NCBI GenBank assembly: GCA_025362765.1
Contig: JANYFI010000006.1
Span: 1 to 6,604 of the forward strand
DNA length: 6,604 nt
Source of the DNA: Ferruginibacter sp.
GTDB lineage: Bacteria > Bacteroidota > Bacteroidia > Chitinophagales > Chitinophagaceae
Reading direction: 5' to 3'
The stretch's first letter is position 1, and each line of letters begins with the position of its first letter. Below the pieces are notes generated by a model, which was not told where the DNA came from, searched no databases, and saw only the letters and a list, made by a program, of their open reading frames with translations. A program made the translations under genes and the position numbers. Below are positions 1 through 6,604 of the stretch, in pieces.

Positions 1-129
1 GGCAATAAAAAAAGCGCTGGAGCTGATATAATTGGCAGGATGATGCTAGGAGGTACGCCATATAAAAGGCATGCTATCAGGTACAGTGATATTATGCAGG
101 GTGGCAAAATAGTTATTTATACCCGGTAA
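1..129 (+). CDS. C-terminal end of a GH92-like alpha-mannosidase (partial, 5' end outside window)
   Basis: Frame 1 is open from the window edge to a TAA at 127-129 and gives 42 residues. The tail reads GGTPYKRHAIRYSDIMQGGK followed by IVIYTR. It matches the usual ending of GH92 exo-alpha-mannosidases as I remember the family: a strand carrying a 'LNGKPY' type turn, a short spacer, then 'I.H.DIM.GG.L' and a final beta strand. GH92 enzymes are secreted or periplasmic, calcium-dependent, and remove terminal alpha-mannose from glycans. The catalytic region is outside the window, so the assignment rests on the C-terminal motif only. A GH92 would fit the GH28 and GH26 genes downstream on the same strand. 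Another secreted glycosidase with a similar C-terminal beta-sandwich cannot be excluded. Confidence 0.5.
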   Translation, partial: GNKKSAGADIIGRMMLGGTPYKRHAIRYSDIMQGGKIVIYTR

Positions 130-147
130 AATAATTTTATAAAAAGC

Positions 148-195
148 TATTAGTAGCCAAATGTACCTAAAAAATAGTACATTTGGCTACTAATA
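148..195. repeat. 48-nt palindromic repeat, copy 1 (perfect 19-bp hairpin)
   Basis: The left arm (148-166) and right arm (177-195) are perfect reverse complements over 19 bp, separated by a 10-nt loop, CTAAAAAATA. The core is TAGCCAAAT / ATTTGGCTA. Copy 2, exactly 1500 nt downstream, matches at 38 of 48 positions with no gaps. Copy 1 lies 18 nt after the upstream stop codon and ends 3 nt before the first ATG of the ATPase gene. The right arm contains TACATTTG (178-185), a perfect match to the Bacteroidota -7 box TAnnTTTG; because the unit is palindromic, the same box also occurs on the minus strand. There is no T-tract after the stem, so it is not a typical intrinsic terminator. Confidence 0.93.
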
Positions 196-198
196 GAA

Positions 199-1635
199 AT
201 GGGCATGGCTAAAATTATTATTGGCAGGGAAGAAGAAAAAGCTATATTGAACGAGTTGCTTGATGATTCAGTAGCTCAGTTGCTGGCGATTTATGGCCGC
301 CGGAGAATAGGTAAAACTTACCTGGTAAAAACTTTTTTTGCAGATCACCTGGCTTTCGACTGCAGTGGAGCAGCGAATGGATTGCTGGCGACACAGCTTG
401 AAAATTTCAGCGTACGACTGGCGGAATGTTTTGGCATAAAAAAGATGGAAACACCTGCTACCTGGCAAGCTGCATTCCGGTTGCTGGAAGCTTCCTTAAA
501 AAAAAACAAGACAAAGAAAAAGCGGGTTATATTTTTTGATGAACTGCCGTGGCTGGATACACATAAGTCAGGGTTTCTTTCTGCGTTTACTTATTGGTGG
601 AATATGTATGCGGCGGCAGATAAAACCCGGTTAGTGGTGATATGTGGATCAGCTGCATCCTGGATGATTAAAAAAGTGGTTAATAATAAAGCGGGTTTAC
701 ATAATAGAATTACACGCAGCATCAGGCTGATGCCATTTAACTTAAAAGAAACGCAGGCTTATCTCTTATATAGAAAGATAAATTTAACCCGGTATCAGGT
801 GTTACAGTTGTATATGATCATGGGCGGTGTACCGCATTATCTTAATACGATATTACCGGGTAAAAGCATTGCGCAGTCTGTGCAAAAAGTTTGTTTTACA
901 AAAGATGGGTTACTTAAAAATGAATTTAGTAATCTGTACGGGGCGCTTTTTGCCAATGCAGATAAGCATATTATGGTTGTGCGTTTGCTGGCATCCAAAG
1001 CAATGGGATTAACCAGGGGCGAGATTGTTTCCGGTATTAAAAACATTAGTTCAGGTGGCACGCTATCGCTGGTATTAACTGAACTTTTAGAATCTGGCTT
1101 TATAGACAAAGTACTTCCATTTGAGAAAAAAAGTAAGGATACTATTTACAGGCTTACGGATGAATTTACAGGTTTTTATTTTCGTTTTATGACAGGTGCC
1201 GGTGTGGGTAGTGGCTGGGTACAGGTGCAGCAGTCTGCTGCTTTTCAAATATGGTGTGGATTTGCTTTTGAAAATATTTGTATTCGGCATATTGAGGCCA
1301 TTAAATCTGCGCTTGGAATAAGCTCGGTTTATACAGAGCAAAGCTCCTGGCGATTGCATGGTTCGAAATCAAAGTCGGGTGCGCAAATTGATTTATTGAT
1401 AGATCGGAAAGACGACTGTATAAATATGTGTGAAATGAAATTTTACAATACGGAATTTATTGTAACAAAAAAGTACGCTGCTGATTTGGCCAATAAAAGG
1501 GCGGCATTTGTAAATGATTCCAAAACAAAAAAGGCAATATTCGTTACACTGATCAGCACTTATGGAGTAAGAGAGAACGAATATAAACTGCAACAAAATC
1601 AGGATACGGTGTTGATGAACGATTTATTTCAATAA
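199..1635 (+). CDS. AAA-type ATPase with C-terminal PD-(D/E)xK nuclease domain (ATPase_2/DUF234 type)
   Basis: This is an intact 478-residue cytoplasmic protein with no signal peptide. Near the N-terminus is the family's 'GREEE' box (9-13), followed by the P-loop IYGRRRIGKT (31-40, Lys39, Thr40). Walker B is RVIFFDELPW (109-118, Asp114-Glu115), and a sensor-like strand LVVICGSAAS spans 145-154. Residues about 250-320 look like a winged helix (GLTRGEIVSGI, then LTELLESGFI). The C-terminal part carries a restriction-endonuclease-like motif: Asp398 in AQIDLL, then Glu412 and Lys414 in CEMKF, with a conserved-looking FEN (357-359) before it. This is the standalone ATPase family, often ending in DUF234, that is expanded in archaea and in several bacterial phyla. 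Its cellular role is unsettled, and DNA binding, cleavage or mobility are only predicted. The ATG at 199 gives the full frame; the ATG at 205 (MAKIIIGRE) is equally plausible and no ribosome binding site decides between them. The gene sits between two homologous hairpins and interrupts a run of glycosidase genes, which suggests insertion. Confidence 0.88.
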   Translation: MGMAKIIIGREEEKAILNELLDDSVAQLLAIYGRRRIGKTYLVKTFFADHLAFDCSGAANGLLATQLENFSVRLAECFGIKKMETPATWQAAFRLLEASLKKNKTKKKRVIFFDELPWLDTHKSGFLSAFTYWWNMYAAADKTRLVVICGSAASWMIKKVVNNKAGLHNRITRSIRLMPFNLKETQAYLLYRKINLTRYQVLQLYMIMGGVPHYLNTILPGKSIAQSVQKVCFTKDGLLKNEFSNLYGALFANADKHIMVVRLLASKAMGLTRGEIVSGIKNISSGGTLSLVLTELLESGFIDKVLPFEKKSKDTIYRLTDEFTGFYFRFMTGAGVGSGWVQVQQSAAFQIWCGFAFENICIRHIEAIKSALGISSVYTEQSSWRLHGSKSKSGAQIDLLIDRKDDCINMCEMKFYNTEFIVTKKYAADLANKRAAFVNDSKTKKAIFVTLISTYGVRENEYKLQQNQDTVLMNDLFQ

Positions 1636-1647
1636 CCTCATTAAATT

Positions 1648-1695
1648 TATTGGTAGCCAAATCGGGGTAAAAAATCATAGATTTGGCTATTAATA
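1648..1695. repeat. 48-nt palindromic repeat, copy 2 (hairpin with G.T pairs)
   Basis: This unit starts 12 nt after the ATPase stop and is homologous, without gaps, to the copy at 148-195. Arms 1648-1663 and 1680-1695 pair over 16 bp, including two G.T wobbles (1652 with 1691, 1653 with 1690); one further T-A pair (1647-1696) extends the stem. The loop contains the same TAAAAAAT core (1668-1675). Differences from copy 1 mostly keep the pairing: G-C at stem position 16/33 becomes C-G, and three other pairs become G.T wobbles. Two inner pairs are lost, so the loop is larger. TAGATTTG (1678-1685) is a perfect TAnnTTTG -7 box 30 nt before the GH28 ATG, but no -33 element is visible at the usual spacing. 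Confidence 0.9.
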
Positions 1696-1715
1696 AGGTA
1701 ATTAGAAAATTAATT

Positions 1716-3215
1716 ATGCCAGGCTTTATCAGGAGTTTTATAAAAAACATCGTTATACTATTGTTGCTACCCATAGCAATACAGGCGCAATTGGTTTACA
1801 GCGTAAAAAATTATGGCGCCAAAGGCGATGGCAAAACTTTAGATGGCAAAGCTATCAACAAAGCGATTGATGCAGCGGCAAAGGCAGGCGGCGGCACGGT
1901 GTATTCCCCGCAGGAAATTATTTTACAGGATCCATTCATTTGCAAAGCAACGTGGCTTTATATATTGACCAGGGTGCAATTGTTTTTGCAGCGCCGGTGA
2001 GTTCGGCCAACGGCTATGATGAAGAAGAAACTGGTCCAAATAATGAATATGAAGATCCAGGCCACCAACATTGGCATAACAGTTTAATATGGGGCGATAG
2101 CCTGCATGATATTGCCATTGTTGGAACAGGATTAATCAATGGAAAAAATTTGTATAGGGCTCGGGTAAAAGGCGATAAGCAAAGTGCTAATAAAGCCATC
2201 GGTTTGGTGAGATGCAGGAATGTAATTATTCGCGATATTTCAATTTTGCATGGAGGATGGTTTGGTATTTTGGCAACCGGGGTTGATAATTTTACATTGG
2301 ATAATGTGAAGTTTGATACCAATAGGGAGGGCCTTGATATTGATTGCTGCTACAATGTACGGGTATCTAATTGTCTGGTGAATTCACCGTATGATGATGC
2401 CATTTGTTTGAAGAGCACATTTGCGTTGGGGTATTTTCGCTCAACGCAAAATGTAGCGATTACCAATTGCCAGGTAAGTGGTTATGATGAAGATACCTTG
2501 CTTGATTGAACTTATCAACGCACAGATAATCCTCACTATCATTTTTCGCCAACGGGCAGAATAAAATTCGGCGCAGAATCAAACGGTGGATTTAAGAATA
2601 TTACCATTTCAAATTGTGTATTTGATTATTGCTATGGTCTTGCATTGGAAAGTGTTGATGGAGTGTTGCTTGAAGATGTTGCCATTAACAACATTGCGAT
2701 GCGTGATGTTGTGAGTGCCCCGGTTTTTATTCGCCTTGGGGCACGTATGCGCAGGCCTGCAAACACGCCTGTTGGCGAAATAAGAAGAGTGATCCTCAGT
2801 AATATTATTTCGTATAATTCCGCTGGCAATTATGCATGCGCCATCAGTGGAATTCCAAACCATGATATTGATGATATAACTTTAAGCGATATCAAAATGT
2901 ATTTCAATGGCGGAGGCAATAAGTTACAATCGGATACCATTCCGGAAAATGAAAAAAATTATCCTGCGCCGGGAATGTTTGGTGTAAGTCCTGCTTATGG
3001 CATGTTTATTCGCCCTGCAAAAAATATTAAATTGTCAGATGTTGAATTTTATTTTTTGAATGATGACAACCGTCCCGCATTTTATTTAAATGCTGTCAAA
3101 GGCATTTGTATGTTTCCTATAACGCCGCAGCAAAAAGAGGGTGTACCGTCCAATCATACAAAAGGATGTTTCAGCTATAACGATTGTACAAAGCCCCGCT
3201 TTAAAAAGCGAGTAA
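1716..3215 (+). pseudogene. GH28 polygalacturonase-like gene, broken by two frameshifts and one nonsense codon
   Basis: The ATG at 1716 gives a signal peptide (MPGFIRSFIK, a hydrophobic core, then AIQAQ) and the GH28 opening YSVKNYGAKGDG. A TTG in the upstream hairpin would also be in frame but is unlikely as the start. Three lesions are visible. First, a T is missing at 1904-1905; the frame ends at a TGA at 1998-2000, while the next frame continues the expected FPAGNYFTGSIHLQSNVALY. Second, TGA at 2507-2509 stands where the family has Gly (LLD-stop-TYQRT), one substitution from GGA. Third, an extra A at 3152-3153; restoring the frame gives IIQKDVSAITIVQSPALKSE and TAA at 3213-3215. The repaired product would be 499 residues. 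GH28 landmarks remain: LDID (2333-2344), the Asp-Asp pair (2393-2398) and RIK (2558-2566); the usual NTD reads NREG, and no GHG histidine is evident. GH28 enzymes cleave pectic galacturonan or rhamnogalacturonan. The unrepaired product from 1716 would be 94 residues. The following gene starts 10 nt after the ancestral stop. Confidence 0.9.
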
Positions 3216-3224
3216 TAATTTTTT

Positions 3225-4217
3225 ATGATGAAAAAGAGAACCATTTACCTGTTACTGATTGTTTACATGTTGGTAGCAGTATCCTTTACAACGTTGGCGC
3301 AACAACAGCATAAGCTATCCGACCCAAAAGCTACTAAAGAAGCCCGGGCATTATATGCTTACATCAATGATATGTTTGGCAAAAAGACATTATCAGGGCA
3401 AATGTTCTCTGGCTGGGGTTTTGACGAAATCAATTACGTGCACACCATCACAGGCAAGTATCCGGCTATTAAAGGCTTCGATTTTATTCAGTCATCATTG
3501 AACGATTCAGTTGTAAAAGGGGCTATCCAATGGTGGAAAGAAGGTGGTATTCCTACCATCATGTGGCATTGGGGCGCACCGGGCATTGGCGAAGGATATC
3601 CTAACAGCAAAAAGAGAATTGACATCACTAAATGCTTTCAAAAAGGAACGGTTGAATATGAGTCGTTTTGGACAGAATTGAAAACAAAAGGGGATCTGTT
3701 GGAACGCCTGCAAAAAGAAAAAATACCGGTTTTATGGCGCCCGTTTCATGAGCTGAATGGAAATTGGTTTTGGTGGGGCAAACAAGGCTCCGACAATTTT
3801 AAACGTTTGTGGACAACGATGTACGATTATTTTGTAAACGATAGAAAATTAAACAATTTAATATGGGTACTCTGCTATACCGGCGAGCCGGACAGTGCCT
3901 GGTATCCCGGTGATAAATATGTTGATATAGCCGGAGCTGATACCTATAATAAAGGTGATAGCTCAATGCCGCTGATGTATAAAGCCGTGAAAGATATTAC
4001 CGGCACCCGCGTGCCAATAGCTTATCATGAATGTGGTACGCCTCCCGATCCTGATAAGTGTTTGAAAGATGGCACAATTTGGTCGTGGTGGATGGAATGG
4101 CATACGGACTTCATACGCAAAGTTGATCCGGCGTATTTGAAGCGAGTGTATCACCACGACTTAATCATCACCCGGGATGAAGTGCCGGATATTATGAAAG
4201 TGTATGGGAAAAAGTAA
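3225..4217 (+). CDS. Secreted GH26 endo-beta-1,4-mannanase-like glycosidase
   Basis: This is an intact 330-residue protein. Residues 1-25 form a signal peptide (MMKKR, a long hydrophobic stretch, then FTTLA before QQQ), with no lipobox cysteine. A single GH26 (beta/alpha)8 domain fills the rest. The acid/base glutamate is Glu176 in WRPFHELNGNWFWWG (171-185), and the nucleophile is Glu269 in VPIAYHECG (263-271). Supporting family blocks are LSGQMFSGWG (56-65), TIMWHWGAPG (111-120), NNLIWVLCYTG (210-220), YPGDKYVDIAGADTY (227-241) and IWSWWMEWH (285-293). GH26 is mostly beta-mannanase, with minor activities such as beta-1,3-xylanase, so mannan or glucomannan is the likely but unproven substrate. 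The start is one of two adjacent ATGs (3225 or 3228). Transcription probably comes with the GH28 gene upstream, so the premature stops there could reduce its expression. Confidence 0.93.
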   Translation: MMKKRTIYLLLIVYMLVAVSFTTLAQQQHKLSDPKATKEARALYAYINDMFGKKTLSGQMFSGWGFDEINYVHTITGKYPAIKGFDFIQSSLNDSVVKGAIQWWKEGGIPTIMWHWGAPGIGEGYPNSKKRIDITKCFQKGTVEYESFWTELKTKGDLLERLQKEKIPVLWRPFHELNGNWFWWGKQGSDNFKRLWTTMYDYFVNDRKLNNLIWVLCYTGEPDSAWYPGDKYVDIAGADTYNKGDSSMPLMYKAVKDITGTRVPIAYHECGTPPDPDKCLKDGTIWSWWMEWHTDFIRKVDPAYLKRVYHHDLIITRDEVPDIMKVYGKK

Positions 4218-4615
4218 CGAAATAAGAGTCTTTACGAGATAAATAATTGTATGATAAAATTAATAGTCATCTTGCGCCGGGTGGCGGTTGGGCTGCGCAA
4301 ATTATTAAGCAATAAGGGCAATTGTTATAGATGTGATTTTAATGGTTTTAGGGTAGTGTGTAGCGGTGAAACAGATCTGTGGGTAACAATGTTTCTTTGC
4401 TGATTCTATGTGCAGGCATAGGCAGTAAGTTTACTGAAATTGCATTATTATTATGCAGAAGGCTTTTCGTTAATTGACGCAATGTCTTCAGTTCCCGCCG
4501 CTATCCGTTGAGAGGCATTACCGGAAATTCCTATGATTTTATATGTAGGTTTTATTATCGAAGACGCGGCAGCAAAATAAGCTAATCTTTTATTTGCGAC
4601 TAAAAAAGCATTTCA
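4218..4615. other. Gene-free interval between convergent genes
   Basis: This 398-nt stretch separates the GH26 stop from the stop of the minus-strand ABC transporter. I see no recognisable gene, tRNA or strong terminator. It holds a weak hairpin (TTGCGC 4272-4277 with GCGCAA 4295-4300, no T-tract), a perfect 10-nt palindrome ACAGATCTGT (4371-4380) and a small TGCAT/ATGCA stem (4441-4457). Two open frames of about 50 codons exist: 4251-4403 on the plus strand, starting with ATG, and 4351-4500 on the minus strand, without an N-terminal ATG. Neither resembles a family I know. It may be decayed coding DNA or a dispersed intergenic repeat. Confidence 0.6.
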
Positions 4616-6358
4616 TTATATCCTCGCCTGGTAAGTAAACAACTCGAAGTAGCGTCCTTTTTTGGCAATCAATTCATCGTGGTTGCCTCTTTCTGCAATT
4701 TGGCCGGCTTCTATTACCAGTATCTGGTCAGCCTTGCGGATGGTGCTTAGGCGGTGGGCAATTACAAAGGTGGTTCTGCCCTTCATCAGTTCATTTAAAC
4801 TTTGCTGAATTAACGCTTCACTTTCTGTATCGAGGCTGGAGGTAGCTTCATCTAACAAGATAATTTTTGGGTCGGCCAATATCGCTCTTGCAATGGCAAT
4901 CCGTTGACGCTGGCCACCCGATAACTTGATGCCACGCTCGCCAATAATCGTATCCAGGCCCAGTTCAAAACGGTCGGTAAATTCATTCACGTAGGCAGAG
5001 TTCACAGCTTTCGACAATCTTTCTTCGCCGGCCTGCGGACGGGCAAATAAAATGTTTTCACGAATGGTGCCTTCAAACAAAAAGTCGTCCTGCAATACAA
5101 CGCCCAGGTTTTTGCGATACTCGCTCAAGGTGATTTTACTTAAATCAATTCCATCAATGGTAATGGTGCCTGAGTCGGGCGTAATAAAGGAAGCGGCAAG
5201 ACTGGCGATGGTTGTTTTACCGGAACCGGAACTACCTACCAATGCCGTAACCGAACCGGCAGGCGCATCAAAGCTGATGCCTTTTACCACTTTTTTTCCA
5301 TGCTCGTAGGAGAAGGTAACCTCTTCAAATTTAATATCACCTTTTATAGAAGGCAACTGGATTGTTCTGGCGGCGTCATCATTTTCAGGAGCCATATTCA
5401 TTATCTCCTGCGTGCGGTCCAGCCCGGCAAATGCCTCGGTTAATTGGCTGCCGATATTGCTCATCTGCACAATGGGCGCAATCATAAAACCAAGATAAAG
5501 CGTAAACGAAATAAACTCGCCAAAGGTTAGCGTATTGTGGATGATCATGTAACCGCCAATACCCATAATACCTGCCGAAGCCAAACCCAACAGCAGCGTA
5601 GCCGAGCTGGTAATGATTGCCGTGGAAGTAAGACTTTTTTTTACGTTTTGAAATAATTGCTCTACGCCTTTTTCAAAAGTTTTGTTCTCCTGCTCTTCTG
5701 CATTAAATCCTTTTATCACCCTTACGCCATTGATGGATTCGGTAAGCCGCCCTGTTACGTCGGCATTGATAACGCCCCGCATTTTAAAAATCGGGCGTAT
5801 ATAAGTAAATGCCTTGGCTGCCACTACCGCAAATAGTGCTACCGGAACCAGTACATAAAAAGTCATCATCGGGCTAATCCTTATTAACAATACCAGGGAA
5901 ATAACCGCCGTTAGTAAGCCACCAATCAACTGAACCAGTCCGGTGCCTACGAGGTTGCGTACACCTTCTACATCGTTCATTATGCGGCTAACCAACGCAC
6001 CGGATTTGTTGTTGTCGAAATAACTAATGGGCAGTGAGAGAATTTTTTTCTGCACTTTTATTCTTAGTTGAGAAATCAGGTGCTGCGCCTCTACACTTAA
6101 AATTTTTGTAAGCATATACGAGGTAACAGACTGCACGATGATAGATCCGCTAACGACTGTTATCAATACTTTCAGCATGTGTAAATCCTTTTTTACAATC
6201 ACATCATCCAGCAGGTATTTGGTAGCACCGGGCAATACCAGGCTCGCCAGTCTGCTAATTACAATCAGCAGCAACCCAACAAAAACAATCTTTCTGCGTG
6301 GCCAGATAAATTCTTTGAAAGCCTGCTTTAGGGTAACGGACTGTTTTGCTTTACTCAT
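4616..6358 (-). CDS. ABC exporter half-transporter, MsbA/ABCB type (fused membrane and ATPase domains)
   Basis: This is an intact 580-residue inner-membrane protein that should work as a homodimer. The N-terminal exporter domain has about six membrane segments (roughly 24-44, 63-84, 138-160, 165-182, 247-270 and 278-300) and the intracellular loop block ISYFDNNKSGALVSRIMNDV (111-130). The ATPase domain begins near 340 and is complete: A-loop Tyr351, Walker A GSSGSGKTT (375-383), Q-loop Gln423 in VVLQDDF, signature LSGGQ (479-483), Walker B IILLDEATSSLD (499-510, Asp503-Glu504) and switch His535 in IAHRLST. Length and order are typical of the lipid and multidrug exporter family. The cargo cannot be read from sequence, so no gene symbol is given. 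The ATG at 6356-6358 suits the usual N-terminus. It converges on the glycosidase cluster and is probably transcribed alone. Confidence 0.95.
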   Translation of the reverse strand: MSKAKQSVTLKQAFKEFIWPRRKIVFVGLLLIVISRLASLVLPGATKYLLDDVIVKKDLHMLKVLITVVSGSIIVQSVTSYMLTKILSVEAQHLISQLRIKVQKKILSLPISYFDNNKSGALVSRIMNDVEGVRNLVGTGLVQLIGGLLTAVISLVLLIRISPMMTFYVLVPVALFAVVAAKAFTYIRPIFKMRGVINADVTGRLTESINGVRVIKGFNAEEQENKTFEKGVEQLFQNVKKSLTSTAIITSSATLLLGLASAGIMGIGGYMIIHNTLTFGEFISFTLYLGFMIAPIVQMSNIGSQLTEAFAGLDRTQEIMNMAPENDDAARTIQLPSIKGDIKFEEVTFSYEHGKKVVKGISFDAPAGSVTALVGSSGSGKTTIASLAASFITPDSGTITIDGIDLSKITLSEYRKNLGVVLQDDFLFEGTIRENILFARPQAGEERLSKAVNSAYVNEFTDRFELGLDTIIGERGIKLSGGQRQRIAIARAILADPKIILLDEATSSLDTESEALIQQSLNELMKGRTTFVIAHRLSTIRKADQILVIEAGQIAERGNHDELIAKKGRYFELFTYQARI

Positions 6359-6378
6359 GGCATTTTTTTTAATGACTG

Positions 6379-6386
6379 CAAAGGTA
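6379..6386 (-). promoter_or_regulatory. Candidate -7 promoter box (TACCTTTG) for the ABC transporter
   Basis: Read on the minus strand, TACCTTTG matches the Bacteroidota -7 consensus TAnnTTTG and ends 20 nt before the ABC transporter ATG. The leader between them is A-rich, as is common in this phylum where Shine-Dalgarno sequences are weak. No clear TTTG -33 element is visible about 19-21 nt further upstream, so the call rests on the -7 box and its position. Confidence 0.4.
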
Positions 6387-6429
6387 ATCGTTGAATAAAA
6401 TTTAGTTTGAAAAGATTGTAACTGGATGA

Positions 6430-6559
6430 TGATGTATTTGCCATAAGGTGATCATCGGCGGAAACAGAAGTTGGGATACCGGTAATGATCGCTCACCCCA
6501 AACTGTCAGTTGAAGATGTAAAAATGATGGTTACCTTCATCCTGGCAATGAAAAATTAA
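6430..6559 (+). pseudogene. Decayed C-terminal remnant of a class I c-type cytochrome domain
   Basis: From 6485 the plus strand reads MIAHPKLSVEDVKMMVTFIL followed by AMKN and TAA (6557-6559). This matches the end of small class I cytochrome c domains of Bacteroidota, whose C-terminus runs 'GG.G.WG..pM..HP.LS..DA..MV.yIl.l'. The expected preceding block is present in another frame as KVIIGGNRSW (6445-6474), so a small indel lies between about 6474 and 6484. A further frame change near 6444 joins it to a possible DDDVFA. The haem-binding CxxCH, which should lie upstream, is absent; its place is taken by the ABC transporter's promoter region. I read this as the truncated, frameshifted tail of an electron-transfer protein, or of the cytochrome domain of a larger dehydrogenase. 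Sequencing error could explain the frameshifts but not the missing haem site. Confidence 0.6.
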
Positions 6560-6604
6560 TTCTTTTATAGGTTCTGATAAAATTACCAACTTCGTTTAAT
6601 ATAC

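Noticed and set aside
148..195. Intrinsic transcription terminator for the upstream GH92-like gene
   Set aside because: The stem is strong, but no T-tract follows it. Homology to the second copy extends into the loop, which a simple terminator would not explain. A role in ending transcripts remains possible.
1483..1500. GATTTGGCCAATAA inside the ATPase gene, similar to one hairpin arm
   Set aside because: There is no matching opposite arm nearby, and it lies within conserved coding sequence (DLANK), so chance similarity is likely.
148..1695. CRISPR array or classical insertion sequence with terminal inverted repeats
   Set aside because: There are only two repeat units 1.5 kb apart, no spacers and no recognisable transposase. 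Each end is itself a palindrome, rather than one arm of a terminal inverted repeat pair.
1899..1912. Programmed ribosomal frameshift in the GH28 gene
   Set aside because: There is no convincing slippery heptamer or downstream structure. A nonsense codon and a second frameshift further on make decay or error the simpler explanation.
2507..2509. In-frame TGA read as glycine (genetic code 25) or selenocysteine
   Set aside because: The TGA does replace a family Gly codon. However, the same gene has two further frameshifts, no other gene here has an internal TGA, the gene families look Bacteroidota rather than Gracilibacteria, and Gly is not a selenocysteine position.
4251..4403. 50-codon plus-strand open frame starting with ATG after the GH26 gene
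   Set aside because: Its length is within chance expectation, no family is recognised, there is no ribosome binding site, and an antisense open frame overlaps it.
4351..4500. 50-codon minus-strand open frame downstream of the ABC transporter
   Set aside because: It has no start codon near its beginning and is bounded by TAG and TAA. No known domain is visible and the length is uninformative.

Overview
The window looks like chromosomal DNA of a Bacteroidota bacterium, possibly a Chitinophagaceae-like soil or plant-associated lineage. This is an inference from several signs: a cluster of secreted polysaccharide-degrading enzymes (a GH92-like tail, a GH28 gene and a GH26 gene), signal peptides ending in alanine-glutamine, no clear Shine-Dalgarno sequences, TAnnTTTG-type -7 boxes, and TAA as the stop codon of every gene.

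Layout, left to right. Positions 1-129 are the last 42 codons of a plus-strand gene resembling the C-terminus of GH92 alpha-mannosidases. Next comes a perfect 19-bp hairpin (148-195), an intact AAA-type ATPase with a C-terminal PD-(D/E)xK nuclease domain (199-1635), and a second copy of the hairpin (1648-1695). The two hairpins are homologous 48-nt units exactly 1500 nt apart, so the ATPase gene is bracketed by palindromic direct repeats. Positions 1716-3215 hold a GH28 (polygalacturonase-like) gene broken by three small lesions: a 1-nt deletion near 1904, a Gly-to-TGA stop at 2507, and a 1-nt insertion near 3152. Ten bases later an intact secreted GH26 beta-mannanase-like gene begins (3225-4217). 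A 398-nt gap without a convincing gene follows. The minus strand then encodes a complete MsbA/ABCB-type half-transporter (4616-6358) with a TAnnTTTG box upstream. Finally, 6430-6559 holds a decayed plus-strand remnant of a c-type cytochrome domain.

How the parts fit together: the GH92-like, GH28 and GH26 genes share a strand and read as a glycan-degradation cluster (mannan, with pectin for the GH28) in which the GH28 step has been lost. The ATPase-nuclease gene has no metabolic link to its neighbours and looks like an inserted selfish or mobile cassette. The ABC exporter is convergent with the cluster and is probably an independent transcription unit.

The most interesting signal is the hairpin-ATPase/nuclease-hairpin unit. 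The hairpins differ in sequence but keep their pairing (one G-C to C-G compensatory change and three substitutions to G.T) and share a TAAAAAAT loop core. This suggests structured ends or target sites associated with the ATPase-nuclease. It is a hypothesis from two copies only.
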